Positions 27,426 to 36,309 of a stretch of 64,000 nucleotides of DNA are shown here, one piece after another. The notes below the pieces were generated by a model. The model worked only from the letters and a program-made list of their open reading frames with translations. It was not told the DNA's origin and searched no databases. Position numbers and translations under genes: made by a program. Origin of the DNA: Belnapia mucosa. Lineage in GTDB: Bacteria; Pseudomonadota; Alphaproteobacteria; Acetobacterales; Acetobacteraceae. The stretch lies in the NCBI RefSeq assembly GCF_016775475.1, contig NZ_JAEUXJ010000002.1:62001-126000 (forward strand), in the 5' to 3' direction. Position 1 is the stretch's first letter; each line of letters starts with the position of its first letter.

Positions 27426-27926
27426 ATGAAGGCCGACCCCAAGGTCATCGAGCATCTGAACACCCAGCTCACCAACGAGCTGACCGCGATCAACCAGTAT
27501 TTCCTGCATGCCCGGATTCTCCGCCACTGGGGCGTGACGAAGCTCGGCGAGCATGAGTACAAGGAATCGATCGAGGAGATGCGCCATGCCGATTGGCTCA
27601 TCGAGCGCATCCTCTTCCTCGGCGGCCTGCCCAATCTGCAGCGGCTGAACCAGGTGCTGGTCGGCCAGACGGTGGAGGAGATCCTCCGCGCCGACCTCGC
27701 CATCGAGGAGAAGGCGACCGGCGACCTGCGCGAGGGCATCGCCTATGCCGAGAGCGTCCGCGACTTCGTCTCCCGCGACCTGCTGCTGAAGATCCTGGCG
27801 AATGAGGAGGAGCATGTGGACTTCCTCGACCGCCAGTTCGACCTCATCAAGCTGATCGGGATTGAGCGCTACATCCTGCTGAACAGCGCCGCGGCACCGG
27901 ATCAGGGCGGCGACGCCGGGGACTGA
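27426..27926 (+). CDS. bfr: Bacterioferritin
   Basis: Heme-binding iron-storage shell subunit, 166 residues. The diiron ligands are in place: E18 (NELTAINQYF), E51 and H54, and the later E and E/H pairs (ADLAIEEKAT; LANEEEHVDFLD). The heme ligand is M52 within EEMRHAD. Follows bfd, and with the binding-protein gene it forms an uptake-storage-release group. Its last 25 bp overlap the convergent GH3 gene. Confidence 0.96.
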   Translation: MKADPKVIEHLNTQLTNELTAINQYFLHARILRHWGVTKLGEHEYKESIEEMRHADWLIERILFLGGLPNLQRLNQVLVGQTVEEILRADLAIEEKATGDLREGIAYAESVRDFVSRDLLLKILANEEEHVDFLDRQFDLIKLIGIERYILLNSAAAPDQGGDAGD

Positions 27927-29479
27927 TCCAGGGCCGCCGCCGCGGCGGCGAAGCGGGCGGGATCGGCCAGAACCCGGGGCACCTTGTGCTGGCCGCCCAG
28001 CTTGCCCTGGGCCCGCATCCAGGCAGCGAAGGCGCCGGGCGCCAGCAGCGCCAGTTCCGGCGCTGCCATCTGCCCGCCCTGGCGATGCGCCGCATAATCG
28101 GCATTGGCCGCGACCAGCCGGGCATCGATCTCCGCCGCCAGCCGCGCCGCCAGCGCGGGATCGGCGGCCTCGACGGGTTCCACCAGCCAATGATGGCCGC
28201 CGCGGGCGCCATGGAAGACCGGCCCCACCGTGTAATCGGCGATGGTCAGGCCCAGCGCGGCCGCGGCGCCCAGCAGCGCCGCCTCGATCTCCTCGCCCCC
28301 CAGATGCTCGCCGAAGGCCGAAAGGCTGTAGGAGGTGCGTCCCGTCACCAGCAGCCGCGGCGGCGCGCGATCGACGAAGCGCACCACATCACCCAGCACA
28401 TAGGACCAGAGCCCGGCGCAGGAGGTGACGATGACCGCATAGTCGATGCCGGTCTCGATCGTCGCCGCCCAGTGGCGGGTGGGGTTGGGCGAGTCGAGCT
28501 CCTCCATCGGCACGAATTCCCAGAAGACGCCGGCATCCAGCGTCAGCCGCATCCCCTCCCCATCGCCGCGATCGGCGACGGCGCCGAAGCCCTCGCTGGC
28601 CGCATAGACCTCCCGCGTCGCGCAACCCTCGGGCAGGAAGGGGCGCAGCCGGTCGCGATAGGGCGCCCAGGCGATTCCGCCATGCACCAGCAATTCGAGA
28701 TTCGGCAGCGGCGGCCGTCCATGCCGCTCCGCCAGCCGCTCCAGCAGGACCAGCAGCCAGGAGGGCGTGCCGGTCAGCACCCGGATCGCGGCCGCCGGCG
28801 TCCATTCGGCCAGCGCCGCCAGCTTGCGGTCCCAATCGGCGATCAGGGCGAGGTCCGCCGGCGGGAAGCTCCAGCCCGAGAGCAGGGAAGGGACCTCGAC
28901 CGCGGCGATACCGGAGAGATCGCCCTGCCGCACGCCGGACGCCACCCGCTCCAGCGCCGTCGAGCCGCCGAGCATGAAGGACTGCCCGCCGAAGACCCGG
29001 CTGCGCGGATGGTGGTGCAGGTGCCAGCCCAGCACATCGAGCGCCGCCCGACGGTTGCCCCGCACCATCGGCGCGGTGACGGGGATGTATTTGGTGCTGC
29101 CCGAGGTGGTGCCGGAGGAGAGGGCGAAATAGGGCACGCGGCCCGGCCAGGTGGCGTTGCGCAGCAGCGGGTATTCCGGCTGCCACCAGTCGCGCCAGAA
29201 CTCCTCGTAGCGGCGGAGCGGCAGGCGCGCCTGGTACTCCGCGACGCTGCGGATGGCATCGAAGCCATGCGCCTGGCCGAAGCGCGTCCCGCCCGCCCGC
29301 CGCAGCAGGCGCCCGAGCAGCGCCGCCTGGGTCGCCGCCGGGTCCATCCGTTGCAGCCGGACGATGCGCGGCGCCAGCACCGCGCGCAGCAGCGGCGTCG
29401 CGTCGAAGGGCGGCAAGCTTCGGCGCGGCCGATTCAGGCCGCCGCGCCCTGCGGCGCTTTGGCCATCGGACGCGCTCAC
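27902..29479 (-). CDS. GH3-family acyl-adenylating amido-synthetase-like enzyme
   Basis: 525 residues of the GH3 (auxin-responsive promoter) superfamily. In plants these enzymes adenylate indole-acetate, jasmonate or benzoates and join them to amino acids. The three ATP/AMP motifs are intact: SSGTTSGSTKYIP (121-133), YAASEGFGA, and YVLGDVVRFVDR. A GTG start overlaps the stop of the upstream amidase gene by 4 bp (GTGA), so the two are co-translated. Its 3' end overlaps bfr by 25 bp. The acid and amine substrates of bacterial members are mostly unknown; activity here is inferred from the motifs. Confidence 0.88.
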   Translation of the reverse strand: MSASDGQSAAGRGGLNRPRRSLPPFDATPLLRAVLAPRIVRLQRMDPAATQAALLGRLLRRAGGTRFGQAHGFDAIRSVAEYQARLPLRRYEEFWRDWWQPEYPLLRNATWPGRVPYFALSSGTTSGSTKYIPVTAPMVRGNRRAALDVLGWHLHHHPRSRVFGGQSFMLGGSTALERVASGVRQGDLSGIAAVEVPSLLSGWSFPPADLALIADWDRKLAALAEWTPAAAIRVLTGTPSWLLVLLERLAERHGRPPLPNLELLVHGGIAWAPYRDRLRPFLPEGCATREVYAASEGFGAVADRGDGEGMRLTLDAGVFWEFVPMEELDSPNPTRHWAATIETGIDYAVIVTSCAGLWSYVLGDVVRFVDRAPPRLLVTGRTSYSLSAFGEHLGGEEIEAALLGAAAALGLTIADYTVGPVFHGARGGHHWLVEPVEAADPALAARLAAEIDARLVAANADYAAHRQGGQMAAPELALLAPGAFAAWMRAQGKLGGQHKVPRVLADPARFAAAAAALDQSPASPP

Positions 29480-31698
29480 GGCCGCAGCTCCGTCACCAGC
29501 GGGAATTCCGCCGCCACCGTGGCCGGGCGCAGCGGCAGGCGGATGCTCCGCCCCTCGCGCCAGAGCGGGATCTGGTCGGCGAAGGCGGCGCTGCCGAGCC
29601 AGCCATCCTGGCCGCCGAACAGGGTGAACCAGTTATGGTCGGGGTCGGAGAGGTCGGCGACGAAGCGCGCCATGGAGCCGAAGCTCACCTCATGCGGCCC
29701 GGTCACCAGCCCATGCCCGGTCTTCATCGGCGTCTCGCGCGAGCCGCCGACCGGCATGTCGCCGAGGACGAAGGCGCGGCCGAGCACCGGCAGGTTCACC
29801 AGCCAATGCGCCGCCCGCAGCCGGTGGACATCGCCCCAGACCCGGCCGGGCGGGGCGGCCGGCGCCGCCTCCTCCACCGCCCGACGCAGCAGGGTGGCCC
29901 GGCGCTCGGCCGGCAGCGCATCCAGGTCGCGCAGCAGGAAGGTGGTGATGAAATTCCACCCCGTCTCCGGCCCCCGCGCGCCGCGGCCCTCCGGCAGGAG
30001 GCCGGGCAGCAGCCGGGCGAGGATCGCCTCGAAGACCAGCGCGGCGCGGCTGCCGGCGGCATAGTCGCCATCCCAGCCGCGCAGCGGGGCGAGGAAATCC
30101 GGCAAGGGCGGGCCGCCCGGCAGCGCCTCGATCCGCGCCAGCAGCCCGGCGGCCAGCACCGCCGCCTTGGGCGCGACGGTGTCGCGTTGCAGGGCGGCGA
30201 GATCCTCGGGCCCGAGCCGCGGCTTGGCCAGGAGCAGGGCGCGCAGCCGCGCCACGCGGTCGCCATCGCTGAAGAAATAGCCGATGGGTGGCGGGTCCTT
30301 CACCCAGCTCGTGGGATTCTCATTGGCCGAGGCCAGCACTCCCTCCGGCGGATCCTCCAGCGCCGGCAGGTCGCCGGCCCGCCGGAGCCGACGCCAGGGC
30401 CCGGTCGCGGCCGGGTCGGTCGCATCCAGCACCGGGCCCTCGGCCGGGAAGCCCTGGCGGGAGGGAAGGATGGCCGCGGTCAACCGGCCGATCCGCCCGC
30501 CGCGATCGGCATAGAGCATGTTCTGCGGCGAGACCGCGAAATCCCCGAAGCTGGCGCGGAAGGCGGCGCCATCCCGGGCGCGGGCGGCGCGCAGCAGGGC
30601 GGTGATCTCATCCGCCGGCTCCTGTCCCGCCCAGCGCAGCGCGATCGGCTCATTGGGGCGGGAGGGCACCACGGAGGCATCGGTCAGCACCGGGCCCTCC
30701 GGCGAAACCCGCACCCGGCGGCGGGCCGGGAACCAGAAGCGCTGGCGGATCACCGCCTCGCTTTCGGTGAAGCCCTCGGGCGGCAGGCGGGAGATGTCGA
30801 ACAGGTCCGAGGAGGCGGCACGGAGATTGGTCCCGCCCCAGGCCAGGTCCGGGTTGCGGCCGAGGCCGATGATCGGCAGGCCCGGAATCATCATCCCGAC
30901 CGCATGGAAGGAGGGCGAGCGCATCCCCGCCAGCAGCCAGAGATTGGGCAGGGAGAGGCCGAGATGCGGGTCGGAGGCGAGCAGCGCCGCGCCCGAGGCG
31001 CTGTGCGAAGGGGCGACCGCCACCGCATTGCTGCCCGCCCGGGCGAAATTGTTGAGCATCCCGGGCAGCGAGGCCTCGCCGGTCGGCGGGATATTCGCCC
31101 CCGCCTCCAGCGTCCGCCGCCAGGCGGCGGCGAAGCCCGGCTTGCCGCGTTCCGCCAGCAGGGAGAAGTAGGAGAGCCAGTTCACATCCGTCCCGGCCAG
31201 CCGCCCGATCGCCAGCAGGTCGGTCAGGGTGAAGGGCTCCGGCCGCAGGCCCAGCAGGCCGAATTCCGGCGGCCGCGGCCCCGTCGCGACCGAGTGGTTC
31301 AGCCCGGCGAGGAAGGCTTCCATGAAGGCCCGGGTCTCGGGCGGCCAGCGCCGCTCGATCTCCGGCGCCGCACGGGCGAAATCGAGGATGCGGAGCGCGT
31401 GGTCATAGTCGCGCGCCAGCGGCCCGGCCATTTCCGAAAGCCGGCCGCGCGCCACCATCCGCAGCAGCGCCACCTGCCCGCCGCGCAGATGCCCATGCAC
31501 CAGGCCGAGCGCATAGGCGAGGTCATGATCGGACCGTGCTTCGATCCAGGGGACCAGATGCCGGTTCCAGCGGATGGTGACCGGGCCTTGCAGCGCCAGA
31601 CCTTGCCGCGGCAGCGTCGCCAGCCGCTGCTCGATACCCGTCGGCTTTGGCGCCAGGGCGGCGCAGCCCGGCAGCAAGGCCAGCAGCGCCAGCAGCAT
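29476..31698 (-). CDS. Penicillin-acylase-family N-terminal-nucleophile amidase (lipoprotein)
   Basis: A 740-residue S45-type amide hydrolase; family members cleave penicillins, acyl-homoserine lactones and other acyl amides. Residues 1-11 plus C12 (MLLALLALLPGC) are a lipoprotein signal, which decides the start at 31698 over an upstream GTG/ATG with a charged N-terminus; AGGGG precedes it. After the alpha-chain part comes the autoprocessing point G222/S223 in RAGSNAVAVAP, followed by ASDPHLGLSLPNLW and later LSDPDHNWFTLFGGQDG. It is coupled to the GH3 gene, giving an amide-cleaving and an amide-forming enzyme in one operon. Confidence 0.9.
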   Translation of the reverse strand: MLLALLALLPGCAALAPKPTGIEQRLATLPRQGLALQGPVTIRWNRHLVPWIEARSDHDLAYALGLVHGHLRGGQVALLRMVARGRLSEMAGPLARDYDHALRILDFARAAPEIERRWPPETRAFMEAFLAGLNHSVATGPRPPEFGLLGLRPEPFTLTDLLAIGRLAGTDVNWLSYFSLLAERGKPGFAAAWRRTLEAGANIPPTGEASLPGMLNNFARAGSNAVAVAPSHSASGAALLASDPHLGLSLPNLWLLAGMRSPSFHAVGMMIPGLPIIGLGRNPDLAWGGTNLRAASSDLFDISRLPPEGFTESEAVIRQRFWFPARRRVRVSPEGPVLTDASVVPSRPNEPIALRWAGQEPADEITALLRAARARDGAAFRASFGDFAVSPQNMLYADRGGRIGRLTAAILPSRQGFPAEGPVLDATDPAATGPWRRLRRAGDLPALEDPPEGVLASANENPTSWVKDPPPIGYFFSDGDRVARLRALLLAKPRLGPEDLAALQRDTVAPKAAVLAAGLLARIEALPGGPPLPDFLAPLRGWDGDYAAGSRAALVFEAILARLLPGLLPEGRGARGPETGWNFITTFLLRDLDALPAERRATLLRRAVEEAAPAAPPGRVWGDVHRLRAAHWLVNLPVLGRAFVLGDMPVGGSRETPMKTGHGLVTGPHEVSFGSMARFVADLSDPDHNWFTLFGGQDGWLGSAAFADQIPLWREGRSIRLPLRPATVAAEFPLVTELRP

Positions 31699-31812
31699 CG
31701 CGGCCCCTGGCCGCCTCCCGGATCCCTCGGCCAAGGCGCATCCCCTGTCGGTCCGCCCAGAGGTTTGGGTGGCGGGCAGGGGCTGCAAGCCGTTGAAACG
31801 ATTTGAACCGTT

Positions 31813-32193
31813 TCAGATCAGCCCGGCGACCATCCGCAGCGTATCGACCAGCCGGTCCAGCTCGATCGGCTTGGTGAGCAGTTCGAAAGGCCCGCTGCCG
31901 TCATGCAGGGAGGCGGAGTCCGCGCCGGGCGGGTAGCCGGTCATCACCACCACCGGCAGGTCCGGCCGGCGGGCACGCAGCCGGGCGATCAGCTCCCGCC
32001 CGTCCAGCCGCGGCATCCGCAGATCCGTCAGCAATATGTCGAAGCCGGCCCCGGCGGTGACGAGTGCCAGCGCCGCCTCCCCGTCATGGGCGGGCAGCAC
32101 CTGGAAGCCGGCATCGGTCAGCCCCTCTTCCAGCACCTCGGCGGCGAGGACCTCGTCCTCGGCCATCAGCACCCGAAGGGGACTGGCGATCAT
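31813..32193 (-). CDS. Single-domain response regulator paired with the ethylene-receptor-like kinase
   Basis: 126-residue CheY-like receiver: acidic E-D at 12-13, phospho-acceptor D57 (LLTDLRMPRLDG), T85 (VVMTGYPPG) and K108 (LLTKPIELDRLV). It has no output domain. Its ATG overlaps the stop of the kinase gene by 4 bp, so the kinase is the likely phosphodonor. The target must be another protein. The amidase/GH3 genes follow 114 bp downstream on the same strand. Confidence 0.92.
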   Translation of the reverse strand: MIASPLRVLMAEDEVLAAEVLEEGLTDAGFQVLPAHDGEAALALVTAGAGFDILLTDLRMPRLDGRELIARLRARRPDLPVVVMTGYPPGADSASLHDGSGPFELLTKPIELDRLVDTLRMVAGLI

Positions 32194-33731
32194 GCTGGCT
32201 GTTCTCCCACGAGGGGTAGGGCCACCTGGAAGACCGCGCCGGCGCCGCGGTTGAGCCAGGCGAGCCGCCCGCCCATGCTGCGGAGGATGCCGGCGGCGAT
32301 GGGCAGGCCGAGCCCGGTGCCCTCGCCTGGATCCTTGGTGGTCACGAAAGGCTCCAGGATGCGGGAGCCGAGGGTTTCCGGCACGCCGCCGCCGGTATCC
32401 TGCACTGAGAGCGTGATCTGCCCCGGCTGCGGCCCGGCGCGGAGCGTGACATGGATCTGCGCCGGCGCCTCCGGCTCCTGCCGCCGCCGGCGCAGCACCG
32501 CGTCGCGGGCATTCTCCAGCAGGTGCAGCAGCGCCTGTTCGAGCTGCGCGCTGCGGCCGAGCACGGGGGCGGGGCCGGCCGAGTCCAGCGTCACCTCGAT
32601 CCGGTCGAGCGCCCAGGAGCGCCGGGCCACATCCACCGCCGCGGCGGCGGCCTCGGCGGCATCGAAGCGCTCCGCCGCGGCGGGCGTATCGCGGGAGAGT
32701 TCCCGCATGCGCTCCAGCAACGCGCCGAGCCGGCGGGTCTGGCCAAGGATCACCTCGATCGCCCGGCGCGGGCCCCGGGCGCCGGCCTCGACCGAGGCGC
32801 GGGCGCGGTCGGCCCAGAGGCCGATGATGTTCACCGGCTGGCTCATCTCATGCGCGACGCCGGCGCACATGGCGCCGATGGTGGCGCGGCGCGCCGCTTC
32901 CACCAGATCGGTCTGCAACCGGCGGAGCTCGGTCATGTCCCGCAGGCTGCCGAGCAGTCGGCGCGGCTCGCCGGGCAGGGAGGGCAGCGGGGCCAGCACG
33001 GCATGCAGGTGGCGGGTGCCATCGGGTCCGGTCAGGGCACTTTCCCATTCGCGCACCCGGCCGGTCGCCAATCCCGTGGTGAAGGCGGCGGCCAGCTCGG
33101 CGGCGGCGCTGCCCTCCGGCAGGCGCTCCGGCCCATGGCCCTCGATCGCCTCGCGGCTGGTGCCGAAGATTTGGCAGAAGCTTGGGTTCACCGTCTCGAA
33201 GACGAAGCCGTTCGCCTCCGCCCGCAGGACGAAAAGGGCATCGGAGAGATGCTCGAAGAAACCGGCCAGCCGCGCCTCGCTCTGCCGCGCCCGGGTCTCG
33301 GCCTCGCGCCGCTCCGCCACCTCGCGCGAGAGGGCGGCATTGGCGAGGGCGAGGTCACGGGAGGAGGGCAGCGCCAGCACCCGCGGCAGCAGCGGCCAGA
33401 GTGCGACGGCGGTGGCGACCGAGACCAGGGCCGTGACGGCTTTCACCGCGCCTTGCAGCCCGTAATCCGGATACCAGAGCGTCCAGATCGCCATGAAATG
33501 CGTGGCGCCGCAGGCCAGGATGAACAGCGCGAACAGCTCGAGCGTCCAGGGCAGGATCAGGTCACGCCGGCGCAGCGCCACGATGAACAGGACGACCGGG
33601 ATCGACCAATAGGCCAGGCCGGTCAGCGCATCGGAGACGAGATGCAGCCAGAGCAGCTCCGGCCGCCAGAGAAGGCAAGTTCCATGCGGTGCCAGGGCCG
33701 CGGTGTCGAGAAGGGCGGTTAGAAAGGACAT
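32190..33731 (-). CDS. Ethylene-receptor-like membrane sensor histidine kinase
   Basis: A 513-residue kinase. Residues 25-115 form three membrane helices that match the ethylene-binding domain of plant ETR1. VSDALTGLAYWSIPVVL and LFALFILACGATHFMAIWT hold D34, Y41, P45, I71, C74 and H78, at exactly the spacing of ETR1 D25, Y32, P36, I62, C65 and H69 (C and H are the Cu(I) ligands). Then come a coiled linker, a PAS domain (about 155-270), HisKA with H294 (VAHEMSQPVN), N407, and the G boxes DTGGG and GTGLGL. A GTG four codons earlier is an alternative start; neither has a strong ribosome site. Ethylene binding itself is inference. Confidence 0.9.
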   Translation of the reverse strand: MSFLTALLDTAALAPHGTCLLWRPELLWLHLVSDALTGLAYWSIPVVLFIVALRRRDLILPWTLELFALFILACGATHFMAIWTLWYPDYGLQGAVKAVTALVSVATAVALWPLLPRVLALPSSRDLALANAALSREVAERREAETRARQSEARLAGFFEHLSDALFVLRAEANGFVFETVNPSFCQIFGTSREAIEGHGPERLPEGSAAAELAAAFTTGLATGRVREWESALTGPDGTRHLHAVLAPLPSLPGEPRRLLGSLRDMTELRRLQTDLVEAARRATIGAMCAGVAHEMSQPVNIIGLWADRARASVEAGARGPRRAIEVILGQTRRLGALLERMRELSRDTPAAAERFDAAEAAAAAVDVARRSWALDRIEVTLDSAGPAPVLGRSAQLEQALLHLLENARDAVLRRRRQEPEAPAQIHVTLRAGPQPGQITLSVQDTGGGVPETLGSRILEPFVTTKDPGEGTGLGLPIAAGILRSMGGRLAWLNRGAGAVFQVALPLVGEQPA

Positions 33732-33810
33732 GAGGAGAACCACCGATCAATACGGAACACCGAATGCCTGCACGGGTTGCGGGTATCATGAAAAGCTATA
33801 CAACCCGGAC

Positions 33811-33898
33811 GTGTAGACAAGCGCAACACCAAGTCACGTCACCGCTACACAGCCCAACTGCAGCGATCACAATGCACTATTTCAGGAAACCGTGTAGA
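33811..33898. promoter_or_regulatory. Repeated GTGTAG motifs upstream of the ethylene-receptor-like kinase
   Basis: GTGTAG occurs at 33811-33816 (+), 33845-33850 (as CTACAC) and 33892-33897 (+). The first and third extend to GTGTAGAYAA. A related TATACAAC lies at about 33798. The copies sit in the only A/T-richer DNA between the kinase and permease genes, so they may bind a regulator of the kinase operon. Confidence 0.35.
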
Positions 33899-33908
33899 TA
33901 AAGGGCCG

Positions 33909-35534
33909 TCAACCATCGCGGCCTGTCTGACGCATCGCCCGCGTCAGCAGCAGCACCGGCAGCAACCCCGCCAGCACGATCAGCAGCGCTGTGGTGCTGG
34001 CCTCCGCCAGCCGCTCATCCGAGGCAAGGCTGTGCACGCGCACCGCCAGCGTGTCGAAATCGAAGGGCCGGATCAGCAGCGTCGCCGGCAATTCCTTCAT
34101 CGTGTCGACGAAGACCAGCAGGAAGGCGCCGAGCAGGCTGCTGCGCGCCAGCGGCCATTCGACGCGCGCGATAGCGGCACCGGGCCCGGCGCCGAGCGAG
34201 CGCGCCGCTTCGCGCAGGCTCGGGCGGATGCGCGCCAGCCCTGCCTCGACCGAGGCCAGCGCGACGGCGAGGAAGCGCACGAGATAGGCGAAGACCAGCG
34301 CGGCAATGCCACCCGAGAGCAGCAGCCCGGTGCCGATGCCGAAGCGCGCCCGCATCCAGGCATCGAGCGCATTGTCGAACAGCCCGAGCGGCACCAGCGT
34401 GCCGACCGCGATGACCGAACCAGGCACCGCATAGCCAAGCCCGGCGATGCGCCGTGCGGCCCGCAGCGTGGGGCGCGGATGCAGCCGCGCCGCCCAGGCC
34501 AGCAGCGCCGCCAGCGCGACGGCCAGCAGCCCGGCGATCCCTGCCAGCACCAGGCTGTTCCGCGCATAGGGCAGGAAGCGCGTCGGTGAGAGCGGGTCGC
34601 CCACTTCGACCATCAGATGCAGCAGCACGCCGGCCGGCACCAGGAAGCCAAGCGTGACCGGCAGGGCGCAGGCCAGCAACGCCGCCGCCGCCTTCCAGCC
34701 CGGCAGCGCCACCGGCCGCAGCGGCGGCTGCCGCGTGGTGGTCGGGTGGAAGCGCCGGCCGCCGCGGGCCAGCGCTTCCAGCGCCAGCAGCAGGGCGACC
34801 AGCCCCATCAGGCAGGCGGCGAGGCGGCTGGCGGCGCCGCGATCGCCCATGCCGAACCAGGCTTCGTAGAGGCCGGTGGTGAAGGTGCGCAGCGCGAAAT
34901 GCTGCACCGTGCCGAAATCCGCCAGTGTCTCCATCAGCACCAGGGCGAGGCCGCCGACCAGCGCCGGCCGCGCCATCGGCAGGGCGAGGCGGAGGAAGCT
35001 CCGCGGCAGGGTCAGGCCAAGGTTGCGCGAGGCTTCCAGCAGCGCCGGTCCCTGCTGCTCGAAGGCGGTGCGGCAGAGCAGGTGGACGTAAGGATACAGC
35101 ACCATGCCGAGCATCATCGCCGCACCCGGCAGGCTGCGGATCTCGGGGAACCAGTATTGCCCCCAGCGCAGGCCGGTCGCGGCGCGCAGCGCGGATTGCA
35201 CCGGCCCCGCCACATCCAGCAGCCAGGCATAGGCATAGGCGCAGACATAGGCCGGCATCGCCATCGGCAGCAGCAACGCGACGTCCAGCACGCGCCGGCC
35301 GGGAAAGCGGCAGGCGGTGACCAGCCAGGCGGTCAGCGCCCCGGCCGAGCCGGCAATCGCCCCGACCAGCAGGGCGAGCAGGCCGGTATTGGCCAGCATC
35401 TCCGGCAGGGTGGTCGCGGCGATATGGCGGAAGGCATCGCCCGCGGCCGGTGCCGCGGCGGCGGCGAGCACCGCCGCCAGCGGCGCCGCGATCAGCGCCG
35501 CCAGCGGCAGGGCCAGCAGGGTCCAGACCGGCAA
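33909..35534 (-). CDS. Ferric-iron ABC transporter permease (FbpB type, two fused permease domains)
   Basis: 541 residues with about 12 membrane helices and two binding-protein-dependent permease motifs: EASRNLGLTLPRSFLRLALPMARPAL and EAARSLGAGPGAAIARVEWPLARSSLLGA. These give the double-domain layout of FbpB/AfuB iron permeases. The TTG at 35534 is the only start between the flavin reductase stop and the first helix (LPVWTLLALPLAAL); no good ribosome site is seen, so coupling to the upstream gene is likely. The matching binding protein is probably the one at 26122. No ATPase gene is in the window. Confidence 0.85.
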   Translation of the reverse strand: MPVWTLLALPLAALIAAPLAAVLAAAAAPAAGDAFRHIAATTLPEMLANTGLLALLVGAIAGSAGALTAWLVTACRFPGRRVLDVALLLPMAMPAYVCAYAYAWLLDVAGPVQSALRAATGLRWGQYWFPEIRSLPGAAMMLGMVLYPYVHLLCRTAFEQQGPALLEASRNLGLTLPRSFLRLALPMARPALVGGLALVLMETLADFGTVQHFALRTFTTGLYEAWFGMGDRGAASRLAACLMGLVALLLALEALARGGRRFHPTTTRQPPLRPVALPGWKAAAALLACALPVTLGFLVPAGVLLHLMVEVGDPLSPTRFLPYARNSLVLAGIAGLLAVALAALLAWAARLHPRPTLRAARRIAGLGYAVPGSVIAVGTLVPLGLFDNALDAWMRARFGIGTGLLLSGGIAALVFAYLVRFLAVALASVEAGLARIRPSLREAARSLGAGPGAAIARVEWPLARSSLLGAFLLVFVDTMKELPATLLIRPFDFDTLAVRVHSLASDERLAEASTTALLIVLAGLLPVLLLTRAMRQTGRDG

Positions 35535-35547
35535 GTGAGGACGTGGC

Positions 35548-36186
35548 CTATTCGGCGGCCTTGCGGGCTTCCCATTCCGCCACGGTGAGGCGCGGCACCT
35601 CGATGCGGTCGGTGGTGCGGGCGTACCAGCCGCGGCCATGCATGCGGCCGACCAGGTTCAGCTTCGGCGTATCGACATAGCATTTCGCCTGATCGAGCAC
35701 GCAGTCATCCTGGATATGCACCGCGACCACGCGGCCGAGGACGATGGTGTGCTCGCCGGCCGGGACCAGCTGGAAGGTCACGCATTCCAGCGCCACCGGG
35801 CTTTCCGCGATGCGCGGCGGCTTCACCTTGGCCGAGGGCAGGCGGGTGAGGCCGGCCTCGGCGATCTCATCGACGCCATGCTCGAAATCCACCGCGGTGG
35901 CGTTCATCTGGTGGATCGCCTGTTCCGGCACCAAGCAGACGACGAACTCGCCGGTTTCCTTGATATTGGCGCAGGTATCCTTCAGCGCGCCCGGCGCCCG
36001 GGCGCCGCAGCCGATGCCGACCACCACCGGGTCGGAGGAGAAGGCATTGAAGAAGGAGTAGGGCGCGGCATTGGTCACGCCCTGCGCATCCTGGGTGACG
36101 ACCCAGGCGATCGGCCGGGGCACGACCGAGGAGACAACCAGCTTGTAGCGGTCCTGCGGCGGCAGCGTCTCGAAATCGAACAGCAT
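35548..36186 (-). CDS. Flavin reductase family protein
   Basis: A 212-residue FMN-binding split-barrel protein (RPIAWVVTQDAQGVTNAAPYSFFNAFSSDPVVVGIGC; DTCANIKETGEFVVCLV; GEHTIVLGRVVAVHIQDD). It may supply reduced flavin to a monooxygenase, or reduce flavin or iron. ATG 36186 has GAGGA 8 bp upstream; the open frame extends far beyond but runs antisense through the chemoreceptor gene. It sits 13 bp upstream of the iron permease, suggesting a link to iron uptake. Confidence 0.88.
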   Translation of the reverse strand: MLFDFETLPPQDRYKLVVSSVVPRPIAWVVTQDAQGVTNAAPYSFFNAFSSDPVVVGIGCGARAPGALKDTCANIKETGEFVVCLVPEQAIHQMNATAVDFEHGVDEIAEAGLTRLPSAKVKPPRIAESPVALECVTFQLVPAGEHTIVLGRVVAVHIQDDCVLDQAKCYVDTPKLNLVGRMHGRGWYARTTDRIEVPRLTVAEWEARKAAE

Positions 36187-36309
36187 CGGTCGGTCCTCGG
36201 CTTGGCTTTGGGCAGCGGCGGAACGTGGCGCCTGGGGCCGGGGCTGTCGAGTGGGACATTTGCCGGATCTTAAGCCATGCCGCGCAACCTCCCCGGAAAG
36301 GAGACGCAT

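Noticed and set aside
35535-36309. FMN or other riboswitch upstream of the flavin reductase or chemoreceptor
   Set aside because: The intervals are too short and show no conserved riboswitch core.
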